Assembly (NCBI GenBank): GCA_963854735.1
Contig: OY978109.1
Location: 248,001 to 312,000 of the forward strand
Origin: Marvania coccoides
Lineage: Eukaryota > Chlorophyta > Trebouxiophyceae > Chlorellales > Chlorellaceae
DNA length: 64,000 nt
Direction of reading: 5' to 3'
Under the pieces are notes generated by a model. It was given only the letters and a program-made list of their open reading frames with translations, did no database searches and had not been told where the DNA came from. Below are positions 10,847-21,773 of this stretch, piece after piece. The position numbers and the translations under genes were made by a program. Each line of letters opens with the position of its first letter. The stretch's first letter is position 1.

Positions 10847-11073
10847 ATTGGCAGGCTACTGGGTTTAATTTGTTTTTGCAGTTTTAAGAGCACAATACTG
10901 AGAACAGCTTGGGCAGCAATTTGAAAAAAGTGCAAAACAAAAACTTGCCACACGAGGGCCACACTATTTTTTGTATTATTTTCGCTGCCACCTTGCCAAT
11001 TGACGCACATTCAAGTTTATAGTTCATAAATAATTCATATTCCCTGGAGATCACGCCTACTAGAAGCAGAAAC

Positions 11074-12230
11074 ATGATGCAAACGATGAAAAGCTCCAAC
11101 CTTACTCGGGTCGTGAGCCTGAAGCCTCAGGCTGGTGCCACTTTTGTTCGCGCTTTCCAGGCCTCTTCCAGGCCCCTGGTGTCGCGCCTGCCCCGCGTTG
11201 CGCATGTGGGTGATTCAATTTTAAATGTATTATTTCAGGTGTATTTTTCCTCCATCGTGTTCAATTTCATCACGACTCAACAACATCCAGGTCGAGGAGG
11301 CCGTCATCGCTGAAACCACTGGTCCCGCGCCTGCCGTGCTGCCTGGCACTCCCTCCACCGACGCCTTTCCCATCGCCGCCGCCGACCTCATTGCGCTGGC
11401 CCACAAGGTGTTTGCATCCCAGACCGGCATCGAGGACGATTCCCTGCTGGCTGATGACTTCCGCTTTGAGTTCCCCATTGTCAGCCTGGACCGTGCCACA
11501 TACCTCAAGACCGTGCGAGGATTCAACCTCTCTGGAGCTCTTCCCGACCTGAACTCCCACCCCTACCACTGTGAGCACTTTAATTGCGCTGCGAGAAAGG
11601 CGCCTGAATTTTTGCGATTGGCTTGGTAAACTATTTAATCGCTGAAGACTGCATTGCCACCGCGAGTTCCCCTCCGGTTTTGGGGGACGGACTCCTGTCG
11701 GGTTTGTTTCCAATGTTGAATTTGTGTGTGTTTTGAATTCATCGTTGCAGGGCGTGTTGATCCCTACGAGCCCAACCGCGTGTGGTTCACACTCCGCACC
11801 ACTGGAACGCACAAAGGCGACCTCAAATTCGGAGGCAAAGTGCGCTAATTCCCGCTAATTAAATCCCTCGTCGCTAAAAACCCCACGAATAATGGTTGCC
11901 TTTATTTTCTCACGGGTTTTTCGCCCTGTTTTCATTTTTTCTTCCCTCCCTCCCTTCCAGGTCTACCCTGCCACCGGCAACGCCGTGCTGTCCCCCCCTG
12001 AGTGCTGCAGCTACACCTTCAACGAGGAGGGCAAGGTGACGAGCTTCACTGGCGGCGTTGTGATGGACCGCCGTGTCGGCAACACTGGGGGACTGGGTGC
12101 CATGTTTGGCATCCTCACGGCCATCGGCGTGCCGGTGCCCAAGCCCGGCACCATCGGCTTCGCCGTCGCAGTAGCGGTGAACAACATTATGCAGTGGTTT
12201 AAAAAGCTGTTTGGCAAAAAGGACGAGTAA
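11074..12230 (+). CDS. Organelle-targeted SnoaL/NTF2-like protein
   Basis: Four exons: 11074-11205, 11291-11570, 11751-11839, 11961-12230 (256 aa). The first exon encodes a basic, Ser/Arg-rich, acid-free leader of about 44 residues, as expected for a plastid or mitochondrial transit peptide. The mature part has an NTF2/SnoaL-like look: DSLLADDFRFEFPIVSLDR, then YLKTVRGFNLSGALPDL, RVWFTLRTTGTHKGDL, and LSPPECCSYTFNEEGKVTSF, the order of helices and sheet strands seen in SnoaL-type proteins common in algae. A weakly hydrophobic stretch near the C-terminus (GFAVAVAVNNIMQWFKKLFG) ends in a basic tail. Substrate and role are unknown. Two in-frame ATGs (11074, 11077) open the ORF. It is convergent with RAD1. 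Confidence 0.75.
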
Positions 12231-12585
12231 GAAAGGAAAGACAGCTGTCACTGCGATTTTCTGGCTGTCTTTCAAAAGCTGCTTATCTATAGACGATACG
12301 ACCGGAATTAACACTTTGATTTGAATCAATGATAAAAAACCAACTAATCCCTTCTTTTTCGGCGATTTGATTATTGTCAATAACGTATTGATTTGATATT
12401 TGACTGTACCCCCTAACGCGATTCATTCATTTTCTGCGTTTCTGTGCAATGATTGCGCACACGCACCAGTTTCCCATTCATTAGCAGCAAGAATTCCAAT
12501 TCTGTTTTGCTGTCAAATATACCACTCCTTTAAAGTCTAATTTTCTACGATAAAATCTGATTTTCTACGTTCAAAATGTATGCCA
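12231..12585. other. 3' intergenic between convergent genes
   Basis: 355 bp between the 3' ends of the SnoaL-like gene (+) and RAD1 (-). Nothing else is recognised. Confidence 0.5.
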
Positions 12586-13846
12586 TTAAAACCCCACTGC
12601 GGGCTCCGCATCATCGCCGCTCTCCCCCCCGTCCTCCCACAGCGCCATCACTCCAATTTGCACAACTGCTATCCTCGGCGTTGCACTGCCGCCGCCGCCC
12701 GCTGCGTACGCCCCTGACGCCAGCGGATGCGGCGCCGACTCCCCCACGTCGTCCGCTGCTGCAGGCACTTTGAGCATGTGCGTTATCTTCATGAGGCCCT
12801 GCTCATCAATAGCGAGCTTTGACACTGCCCCTGCGTCGCCGCCTCTGTGGGAAGCCACGTTGGCAAAGGCAGCCCGCAGCAGGTCAAACTTGTACTGCCA
12901 CCGCACCGATGGCGCGCAGCACGACAGCGAAGAAAGTTGGCGTACAGGAATCTCGACTTCTAAAGAAAGATTGCCTTTGGAGGAAGAAACCGCGAGGCGG
13001 GGCGGGTCGCGCACCATTTCGACGGTGATGGCGGCGCCCGTCCACTCCATGTCATCGATGGCTTCTTTCAGCAGCGGGCCAGGGCCGATGATGTAGGAAA
13101 ACGGCTCTGAAAAATGCTCAAGTAGGTCTGACATTGCTAGACTTTCCATGGTGCTGACGCGGGCGTAGATGCACGGCACAGCGGCAGTTTCGGCGCCGGC
13201 TGAGGGCCCCTCTTCCGGCTGTGGCAGCGGCTGGTCAGCAGACCTGGAAAATTAATTTAAAAAAATCGGGGGATGTATAAGAAGAAATAAGTGCAATATG
13301 TAACTTTACAGAGCCCAAAGTAGAGAATAATGGGGTTGAAAATGTGAAATGTATTTTAATATAATTTTATAGGTTATAATATAGAGAAGAACAGGAAATA
13401 TATCCTACTCTAGCAGCAGCTCAGCGTCTGGGCCTGGGTAGCGTATTGTGAGCTCGCCCATGTCGCCTGAAGCGATAGCAGCCAGGGTGTCCAGCAGTGT
13501 GGTGAGCGAGACGGCGAAGGAGGTGCCGCGGCGCAGGGAGTAGGACGAAAAGAGCTGCACAGTGAGTGTTGTTGTTGTTGTTGTTTAGAGAGCGGGCGTT
13601 AATTATACGGACAGCGCTGTATTTTCTCCTGCTCACCGCGTGGCCTAAGAATATTCCAGACTGCATCGCTTTTGATTTCTGGTGCTCCCACTTCATGGTG
13701 AGCCCATCGGCAGCAAATTGCACCAAGCACACCTGCCCCTGGTCATTACCCGGGCGCACCGAGGACAGCGCGGCGTGGAATCCCACCGTGCTGGGGAACC
13801 GCGCCTCGATGATGTAATCGGCAGCTGCGCTGCTGGGCTCGGCCAT
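12586..13846 (-). CDS. RAD1: RAD1, 9-1-1 checkpoint clamp subunit
   Basis: Three exons on the minus strand: 13846-13637, 13554-13409, 13243-12586 (337 aa). Rad1 is one of three PCNA-like subunits of the RAD9-RAD1-HUS1 ring, loaded at DNA damage to activate checkpoint kinases. Diagnostic segments are VCLVQFAADGLTMKWEHQ and SGIFLGHALFSSY near the N-terminus, LTIRYPGPDAELLLE, and EPFSYIIGPGPLLKEAIDDM. The C-terminal half has ITVEMVRDPPRLAVSSSKGN and VRWQYKFDLLRAAF, matching the second PCNA-like lobe. It is longer than human RAD1 (282 aa) because of an acidic/Pro linker after exon 2 and a Gly/Ala-rich C-terminus. All three exons are in phase. Confidence 0.9.
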
Positions 13847-14045
13847 TATTTTTCAAAAAACTGATCTGACAAAAAAAATACAAATCGTGGCGCTGCTCCT
13901 TCGAAATACTCGTCTGCTCCGCTGTATTTTTTTTTATAAATTACAAAAAAATGCAGGCTCATTTTCTGCCGTCTAGGAGTAGAAGGATTGTTTTTTTTTA
14001 TAAACGATTTGCAGCTGCTGCAAAAACAAAAGCGGTTTCCGATGA

Positions 14046-14249
14046 TCACTGGCGTTTCAGATGGGGCTCTCTACCGTCATGTATAACCCACTCCCTCAGC
14101 AAATAAGGGTACCGCCTCGCCAGCCGTTTCTTGATGGTGGTCATCGTGTCCGAGCCATGATGGTGACAGAATCGCTGGAGAGGCTGGAGCGCCGCAATGC
14201 TGAGCACCGAGGCCGTGATGGTGACTCGAAGTGTAATGGGCCCATACAT
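14046..14249 (-). CDS. Possible small membrane protein (67 aa)
   Basis: A short ORF upstream of RAD1 on the same strand. It has one moderately hydrophobic segment (TLRVTITASVLSIAAL) followed by a basic tail with TIKKRLARRYPYLLREWV, the kind of layout seen in small inner-membrane subunits. A TAA lies immediately before the ATG in frame. I do not recognise a family. It could be the last exon of a larger gene or not coding at all. Confidence 0.25.
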   Translation of the reverse strand: MYGPITLRVTITASVLSIAALQPLQRFCHHHGSDTMTTIKKRLARRYPYLLREWVIHDGREPHLKRQ

Positions 14250-14767
14250 TTATGTGAGCAGAATGCCAATGGCCGCATTGTGCGGCCGGGGACGTGGTAC
14301 CGTATCGTCGACTCATTCGTGGGGTTCGTGGAAAAAGACCTTGCTATAAAAAGCGGCGGCGTCTCCGCCAAGTCCATGCGAAGATGAGAAAAATGCAATG
14401 TTTTTCAGAAAATACTTGGCAGACAAGACACACAGTAAAAGAAAAAAGATACGAGAAAAGCAAACAGAAGTAAGAAATAAAAAGGATCATGCGTGAGAAC
14501 CGACTAGACAAAGAACATGCGATAATTAAAGCGGTCGTTAACGTCAAGAAGTTAAAACAAAAAAAAGAAAAACTCTAGGGGAGGGGTCAAAGGGTTCTCT
14601 CCCAGCACAGCAAGTGAGCACGTTAATAAGAGGGGTAAAAATAAATCAAAATACAGCAAAATCTGGCTGCTATCTAAACGATATCTCGAATCAAATCAAA
14701 GCGAAGGAAAAACGAAATTGTATTGTTTGGAAAGGGTGAACCTATCATCTTAAGATTTATTGGGATA
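14250..14767. other. Intergenic, no gene seen
   Basis: 518 bp, A-rich on the plus strand, between the small ORF and the 3' end of the GARP gene, where its 3' UTR should lie. Confidence 0.4.
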
Positions 14768-17599
14768 TTACGAATGCATGCCGAGCGGCGCGTGGAGCCC
14801 CCCTCCATTGTGCCCTCCTGCCACTCCTGCCCCTCCTCCCATAGCAACGCCTAGCGCTGGCGGCAGCTGCTCCACATCATGCAAATTTGGCGCGCTGGGG
14901 ACCGCAGAAATCAAATGCTCGTCGTCATCGTCGTCATCCTCTTCTCCAGCGCCCCCAGACCCATCGGCGCCGGCGCCACCTTCTTGTGTCTGCCGCTGTG
15001 AGGCGTCTCTGCCGTCCCCGCCCACAGGAGCCCTAGGCGGCCAAGCCCATCGCTTGTCGTCCTCTCCCTCCATGTCTTGAGCCCCCCCGGGTCCCCCCAC
15101 AGGGTGCCCGAGCGCCTCTTCCGCCGCTGCAGCATGCGCGAGACAGTCTAAGTCCCCTGCTGCGTGGCCATCCCCAGCTGGGAAGCCGGTAACCGCTGCG
15201 AATCCGGTAACCGCTGCATGGTGAAGCTGTGAGGGGTGGTGATCAGGGTAGGGGTAAGCGCCATGCTCCACGTGCACCGGATGCGTCGAAGCGTGGCCAG
15301 GCAGCGGCGGGTACTGCCAAGCAGCGAGGCTGAAAGCACCTCCCGCTGCCATGGCCGCTGTGACCGTGGGAGACACCGGCTGGTGCAGCGTAGGCTGCGG
15401 TATGGGCGCAACCGACGTCATGATGGCGGTAGCGATCTCTCGGGGTGGCGGCGGCAGCGAGAGGTGCATGGGCGGCGGTTGCGCCGCTCCGCTGCCTGCT
15501 ACCGCTCCTTCTGAGACTGGAATGCCTTCTACGACATCTAGAGGGCCGGGGACCGCGTATGCTGAGCCTGTGGTGGGGGGGGGTGCGGTGGAAGGGGGGT
15601 AGGCGGAGTGCTGGGCGGGGGCCGGGGGGTTGGCGCCAGCGGCAGCTGGTTCGCTGGCTTCATGGGCCGGGAAGGAAGGGAACGAGGCGAAAGGCTGCGC
15701 GGGGACGTAAGGATTGCCACTGTTCATGGCGGCCATGCTGTGCTGCATTGCCTGCTGCGCGGCCATGTGCTGCACGTTTTGCTCATGCCTACGAAAAGGG
15801 GATACAGCAGTTTGTTTATTATTATAAATCGACGTACCCTAAAGGTAAAAAAATGTGTGTTTTTATGTCATAGTAATAGATGAACGATGCACCAACTATA
15901 GCCCTCGCTTACAGCGCTTGCAGCACGTCTGAGTCCACTCGGTCCTTTTCTGAGCGGCCGCCGATCTTTTTGAGGTACAGGCGGTACTTCTGAAGGTGGG
16001 AGGCCACGTTCTCCCGCGTCATGCCCTCCACGTTCATCAGCGCCAGAATGTTCTTGGGAACAGCGTGTTTGAGACCCTGGGGTCAAGAAGGGAAGAAAAC
16101 AAAAAAGAAAACGCGTCAAAATAAAGCAAAAATAACATGAAAATAAGCAAAATTGGAGGAGAAAATCCCGAGAGAACGTACCAGGTGGCTGAGGGCGTTG
16201 ATAAAGCGGTTGTGCAGCTCCTGGGTCCAAACCAGCCGCACTTTTTTCCCGCCATCGTCCCCGACGCCGCCGCTCTCCCCGCTGCCATCCCCTGCGTCGT
16301 ACAGATCCCCCGCGTCCCCAAATGCAAACTGCGCGAACGGGGGCGCACGCATGGCCTCCGTGCCTTGGCTGGTTGCGACTTCCTCAGACGCTGCCGGCAT
16401 GTCAGCACTGCCGCCTCCAGGATGAACCTGCACCAACGGCGGCTGCTGGAACACGGGAACGCCTTGCGACATCCCCGCAGGCATCGCCATTCCCGTTTGA
16501 GTCCCTGCTGCTGCTGCTGCAAACGTCGCCCCGTCCGCCTTGCGCTTTAGCGAGGGAGCTGCTGCCGATGGCGCTGCTATTGAAGGGTCGGGCTGCGGCG
16601 GTCGCGGCATTCCTGCTGCTGCTGCTGTTGCTCCTGTGAGTCCTGGGGGCGGTGGGCGATACCCTGCAGGGGGCACCTGGAAGGGCGGCCGCATGGGAAA
16701 CGCCATGGAGATGGAGGGGTACGACCCAGGGTGGGGGGGGGGGTACCGTGGTGCCCATCACAGCGCCATGAGGAACGACAGCCCCCCCCGCATTTGAATT
16801 TGACGCCGCTGGTATCCCTGTGGCCGGCGCTGCCGCTGCCGCTGCTCCTCCTGGACCTTGCGGGTTCGGCGGATGGTTCCCCTGCTGCTGATGCTGTGCT
16901 GCTGCGGCTGCTGCTGCCAGGGCGCGTTGCTGCTGGATCTGTCGAGCCGCTGCGATCATTTCTGCAATTTGAGTGGCGCTGGCGCCTCTTAAGCCTGGCA
17001 GACCGGGGTGCAGCATCGGCCGCATGCCTGGGTAAGGTGGTGGCGGCCCAGGGTAAGGCCCTGCTGCTCCTGGCGGCATGGGAGGGTGCGGCAGAGGCGG
17101 CATTGGCTGATGCGGCAGCGGCGCCGTTGCTGCAGTTTGCTGGGGAGGGTGGGGGGCTGCAGGCTGCGGTTGTGTTGATCGAGCACCCTCGGCAGGGGCA
17201 AGGGCCGCCTGGGCTTCTGCAGGCTCCTCTTTTGTCTCCATTTTCATGGGCTCAGCGGGAACGCTGGCAGGCTCATTTTCTGTTGCTGAGGGCTCCTCTG
17301 TCGCGTCCAAAGTGTCATTTTTCTCCTGTAAAACACACATACGGACGGGGGGTGAGGGGGGAGCAGGATTTGATAGGGTTGGCACGCAGGTTTGATTTGG
17401 GATGTGGACTCTCTCGTCGGCAGGCGCCTCACCTGCTGCTCTGCCGGCTCGTTCGCGATGGCATCTTCCTTGGTTTGCCGTCGGGTACCTGGAGCCAAGG
17501 TGGATCAGGGCAGATGACTGTTTAAAATCCATAGTCTAGTTTCCATCGCTGCAATCATTGACTCTTACTTCGCCTGTTTGTTGCTTCTTGCGCGTTCAT
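14768..17599 (-). CDS. GARP (Myb-like) transcription factor, LUX/ROC type, with a homopolymer frameshift
   Basis: Five exons on the minus strand: 17599-17569, 17488-17433, 17325-16182, 16076-15913, 15788-14768 (804 aa if one base is removed). The GARP DNA-binding domain is split by intron 3: [20 protein letters not shown], then [19 protein letters not shown] and [20 protein letters not shown]. This matches the LUX/PCL1 and Chlamydomonas ROC15/ROC75 group, evening or circadian regulators. The rest is Pro/Gln/Ala/His-rich. Exon 3 contains a run of 11 C on the coding strand (plus 16732-16742). As read, the frame before it does not match the frame of the GARP domain; 10 C would join them and restore correct phase to intron 3. 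The first exon, 31 nt starting at the ATG at 17599, is chosen because GTAAGA and the acceptor before 17488 fit phase 1. It is head-to-head with the universal stress protein gene. Confidence 0.85.
16732..16742 (-). repeat. C11 homopolymer in GARP-gene exon 3
   Basis: Eleven G on the plus strand (C on the coding strand). The coding frame is consistent on both sides only with ten. See the GARP gene entry. Confidence 0.7.
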
Positions 17600-17948
17600 T
17601 TAGTTTTCTCGATCCAATAGTATCAGGTGTTCCATTGTAAAAGCATTATTTTTTAACTTCTTGTAAGCAATCTGCAGTCCAGCCAAGCGGATGAGCCTTC
17701 ATCCAAATTCTTTCTTTCACTTTTCGCCCGCTAAAGCGCCACGCTGGCAGCCAAGTCATCTCCCAACAAAGTTGCCTTTAGACAAGCAAATTTTGCAGAG
17801 AAACACCTTGTGAATTGAGGCAAGGAGCATACAAATTGTGTAATCCAAAGCCAGCACACATAAGTAATCAGTGACGCTACGTTTATTGTTTCACAAAAGC
17901 CTTTTGAGATAATAATAATTGGTAACACACAACTTCAAAATCAAAACG

Positions 17949-18992
17949 ATGTCGCTAAAACCCGAAGGCGAAGTTGGACACCCATCAGCTGGAGGAGTTG
18001 TTTCAAACCCGCATCGCAATTTGTTACGCGTGGACCGAACGGAAGGCCTCGTCGCTACACGGCATATCCTGCTGCCGGTGGATGACACTGACGTGAGTTG
18101 GGTGCTGGCGGTTTATAGAAAAGAGGTGGATTTTATTATTATTTCTGAATAATGGCACTCCCGCTGCCGCCATTTTTTTGTGTGCTAAGCCTATTGTGTC
18201 ACACATTAACGTTTCATTATTTTCAAATTTTGCTGACTACAAGCGTCCATCATTTGCGAGCTGCAGGACTCTGAAAGGGCGATTCAGTGGGCAGTTGACA
18301 ATGTTTACAAGCCTGGCGACGTTTTCCACCTGCTCCACGTCATTCCAGAGCCCAAAATGGTGCACATCTGGGCAGGCAAGCTTTGAGCTTCTGTTTGCTG
18401 TGTTCATTCTAATCTTTCACCCTCGCACTTGAAGGGGGAAATTCTTCATGCCGTGCCATCCAAGCTGATTAATGGCAGTGTTTTTCGCTTTGTCGATTTT
18501 GGGTGTGTTTAGGTATTTACCTGCCGCCGGATGAGGATGCAGAGATGGTGTTGGTGGAGGACACAAAGGAATTTGTGAAACACCGCTTCGCCAAGCTGCT
18601 GGTGCGCTCCAAGGTGGGCCATTGTAGCATTCTTTCTGCGCCGAAAATCCCACAGCTAATACTTCGGGTTCACTTGCAGTCGATTATTATTATTATTATT
18701 ATATTTGTCACCAATAATTCCGATCAAATATTTATTGACGTGCACATCGATTTTTCCTCGTTTTTAAACCGACTTGAAGGTGCCGTTCCAGCTGCACGTG
18801 ATCGTAGGACCCACGGACGGCGACGTGGTGGCCAAGCTGATTGCGAAAAAGGCGGGCGACCTCAACGCAGCGGCAGTTGTCATGGCTAAACACTCCAGAG
18901 GGAAAATGAAGGAGCTGTGGGTGGGCAGTGTGACCAAGGCGCTCATCAAATTAGCGCCCGCACCCATTGTGGTGGTGCCGCACGTTGAATGA
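17949..18992 (+). CDS. Universal stress protein (UspA family)
   Basis: Four exons: 17949-18092, 18267-18375, 18513-18613, 18780-18992 (188 aa). An N-terminal extension of about 38 residues precedes HILLPVDDTDDSERAIQWAV, the first strand and helix of the USP fold. HLLHVIPEPKM, AKLLVRSKVPFQLHVIVG and VVMAKHSRGKMKELWVGSV follow, the last being the nucleotide-binding loop. It ends with APIVVVPH as usual for the family. These small proteins bind ATP or AMP in many members and respond to stress. Intron 2 starts with GC (GGGCAG then GCAAGC); the only nearby GT gives the wrong phase. It is convergent with the GON7-like gene. Confidence 0.92.
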
Positions 18993-19239
18993 TGGCGAGT
19001 AGCTGTTTGTTGATGAAAAACTGGGCGAGCGGGAGTTGTTGGTGACGGAGAAAATAAAATGATGCTTACGTGTATACGATGCATGAACCCCATACGAATT
19101 TGATGATATGAATTGCACGATTTTTTTGATTACTTTTAGGGCTGCTATAGCGCGCCGTTGCTAGGAATTTTGCACACCGTAAACCCAACCAACGCCTTTT
19201 TGCATTCGTTTTGTAAATGCGTTTGACAAAGACGTACAG

Positions 19240-19694
19240 TCAGCTTTTATTCCCCTTTTTTCGCTTCTGGCCTTTATTGCCGTTGCTGCCGCCTGCTTGT
19301 TTCTGCTGTGCGGTCTTGTCTTCGCCGCTGCCGCCTTGGTCGTCTTCAATCACCTCCTCCATCAGATCCACTGCAAAAAAATCCAAACTCAGAGGTTCAT
19401 TAAACTGCAGCCATAGTCGCTTAGCCCCCAAACTCGAGAATGCTTCTCACCTTCGTCCGTGGGTGCCCCAGCTGCAGCCAATCGGACATTCAAACACTGC
19501 ATGTACTCTTGTTTGAGTTGCGCAACGCCATCCGACACGTTTCCTGCACGTATCCATCACGTGTATTTAAGCATAGATAAAAAGTGGGGCCTCAAGAGAA
19601 AGAAAAAAATTCACATGCCTGCAACAATTGGGACTGAAAAAGTCACGGGAGGCTCGCCGGGTGGGCTAAACGTTGCAGTGATCGCGTCTGTCAT
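19240..19694 (-). CDS. GON7-like small acidic protein (candidate KEOPS subunit)
   Basis: Three exons on the minus strand: 19694-19619, 19543-19451, 19370-19240 (99 aa). The N-terminal half contains PPGEPPVTFSVPIVAG and SDGVAQLKQEYMQCLNVRL. The C-terminal half is disordered: LMEEVIEDDQGGSGED, then Gln/Gly/Lys-rich. Human GON7 is 100 aa with the same plan: a short beta segment, a GVAQ(M/L)K helix, then an acidic disordered tail. GON7 supports the KEOPS complex that makes t6A in tRNA. The GVAQLK helix and the length are the main support; the family is short and poorly conserved, so this is an inference. Intron 1 uses GC at the donor (GTTGCAG then GCATGT); a nearby GT donor would break the frame. 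Confidence 0.5.
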
Positions 19695-19893
19695 TTTGAA
19701 ATTTTCAAGATTGATATCGAATATTTTACAGAGCTACTCATGCTGCAGAAAAACTGTTCAAATTGTTTGAATGGAAGAAGAAAAAAATGAAAAACTCGCA
19801 AGAATGAAAAAAGGCAACTCCCAAAACTCTCTCTCGCTCCTCTTCCTCATCACCCAACCACAGGTCACCGCCCCTGCCGCTATCAATTTGCGC

Positions 19894-20937
19894 CTACACC
19901 CCTTCCGCTGCCAGACCCTCCTCCTTCAGCAGCTCCTTCACGCGCTCCACCTGGTCCAAACTGCCCAGGTAGATTGGGCTGCGGTCGTGCGGGCCCTCTG
20001 GGTCCTGGTCCATCATCGGCCGGCCCATTCCATCGATCGCTGCGCCCCCCGCCTGCTCCATCAGCATCGCCATTGGGTAGCACTCATACAGCATCCTCAG
20101 CTTCCCCTTGGGGCTCTTCTTGTCGGCGGGGTACATGAAGATGCCGCCGTACAGCAGGGTGCGGTGCACGTCCGCCACCATTGACCCCACGTACCGCAGC
20201 GAAAACTTTCCAGTTGCCTTACATTCCTCTACGTACCGCCTCGTCGCGGGGTCCCAGTTGGTCGAATTTCCCTCATTGATGGAGTAGATGCTGCCCATGC
20301 GGGGGACAACCACCTTGGGGTGCGTCAGCACGAACTCCCCCAGGAACGAATCCAGCGTGAAGCCCGCCACGCCTTCCCCCGTCGTCAGCATCAGGTAGGT
20401 CATGCTGCCGTACATGCAGTACCCGGCCGCCACCAGGTCCCGCCCAGGCCGCTGCACGTCCGCCAGCTCCCCGGTGGACCCCGCGCGCACCTTGTAGATG
20501 CCGAATATTGTGCCGATGGAAACGCCGCACTCGATGTTAGAAGAACCGTCCAGAGGGTCGAAAACCACGCAGTAGTCGCCGCGGTGGGGGGGCTGGATGA
20601 AGATAGGGTCCTCCTCCTCCTCGGTCACCAGTACGGCGCACTGTCCCGACTTGCGCAGCACGTTTTTGAAGACCTCGTTGGCCACCACGTCGAGCTTCTT
20701 CTGGTCTTCGCCCTGGACGTTCTCGGAGCCGGCCTTGCCCAGGACGTCATTGCCCGCCACGCCCGCGCGGCGGACCGAGGTGGAGAGGAACTTGCAGCCC
20801 ACGCAGATGGCGTTGAGGAGGACCGTGAGGTGGCCGCGGGCTTGGGGGGCCTTGATGTGCTGCTGGGAGAGGATCCAGGCGCTGAGGGTGAAGGGGTCGG
20901 TCTGGGACATGACGAGGTCCACTGCGTTGTCCGCCAT
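19894..20937 (-). CDS. FBP1: Fructose-1,6-bisphosphatase, cytosolic type
   Basis: One exon, 347 aa, starting at the ATG at 20937. It converts fructose-1,6-bisphosphate to fructose-6-phosphate in cytosolic sucrose synthesis and gluconeogenesis. Metal and substrate motifs are intact: LVTEEEEDPIF, DYCVVFDPLDGSSN, GYCMYGSMTYLM, and the C-terminal GGIFMYPADKKSPKGKLRML and YECYPMAMLMEQAGG. The plastid enzyme's redox loop with its regulatory cysteines is absent between the two lobes, which marks the cytosolic isoform. The frame is open for another 85 codons upstream, but the sequence there is not FBPase-like and MADNAVDLVMSQTD fits the family N-terminus. A TTACA on the plus strand near 19727 could be a TGTAA polyadenylation signal. 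It is in tandem with the GON7-like gene. Confidence 0.96.
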   Translation of the reverse strand: MADNAVDLVMSQTDPFTLSAWILSQQHIKAPQARGHLTVLLNAICVGCKFLSTSVRRAGVAGNDVLGKAGSENVQGEDQKKLDVVANEVFKNVLRKSGQCAVLVTEEEEDPIFIQPPHRGDYCVVFDPLDGSSNIECGVSIGTIFGIYKVRAGSTGELADVQRPGRDLVAAGYCMYGSMTYLMLTTGEGVAGFTLDSFLGEFVLTHPKVVVPRMGSIYSINEGNSTNWDPATRRYVEECKATGKFSLRYVGSMVADVHRTLLYGGIFMYPADKKSPKGKLRMLYECYPMAMLMEQAGGAAIDGMGRPMMDQDPEGPHDRSPIYLGSLDQVERVKELLKEEGLAAEGV

Positions 20938-21773
20938 TGCGAAAATGTGCGGTTGCTCAGAGACTTTATTAATCCAGTTTGCGATCCCGAAGTGGCGGAG
21001 ATCTCGACGAGCGGAGAGGAACGGCACGGCCTGGCGCTGCGTCCGATCGTTGGTTGTTATTAAAAATGGTGTCGCAATTCGCCTGGGGAGGCATTTTTTG
21101 GCGAACTCGATAAGTTTTCTTGCTCTGCTTTTGTCTTGCTTGCAGCTGTCAAACTTTCTCTTGGCAATCGGGCAATCGGGGTGAAATCCCATTGGGCAGG
21201 GATCTGAGCTCTTGAAGTCATGATGTCGCGGATATTAGGTCCTGAAAAGGCCATGCGGGTTAAACATGTAAACCTGTAGCCATTAGCCAATGCACAAACT
21301 TACAAGGCTGTGTGGCCTTTATTGCCGTGGGAATCTAAGCAAGCATACCCCTTTTCCCCGCTCTTCTTTGCTAAAATATGCGTTTACCGTTAGTATTCAT
21401 TCAAAAACCGGCAAAGCAAAAAACGGCTGAAGCCTCCCAGACTCCAATGAACAACAGCCCGCAAAGCGGAGAGAGAGATGGGAAAGAATTCAAAAATCCA
21501 GGGGCGCACGAAGGCGAGCTGTTAAAAATTTAAAAAAAAACAGAAAAAAGAGGGAATTAGTAATTGGGGGGACAAACAAGAAAAGACTGGCAATACTTAG
21601 CGTTCATAGCATAGCTACTGGGACAAAAGGGCTACTATTCAAAAGGCGACATCACACTAGTCACAAAAGAAGTTCGATTTCCCTCATCACGTTTAAAATC
21701 TGGCTTTAAAAAAAAATTGTCTACTCGAATATTCCTCCCCTCGGTGCTTCAATTCTATCACTGCCTAAAGCTA
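20938..21773. other. Intergenic, no gene seen
   Basis: 836 bp. The part to about 21190 is open in frame with FBPase but looks like 5' UTR. The rest is A-rich, with the 3' UTR of VIP1 near its right end. Confidence 0.5.

Noticed and set aside
14061..14387. 108-codon plus-strand ORF
   Set aside because: No recognisable features, overlaps the better minus-strand candidate and has no promoter-like or splice context.
20320..21184. Long plus-strand ORFs opposite FBPase
   Set aside because: Shadows of the conserved FBPase coding strand; compositionally biased with no domain.
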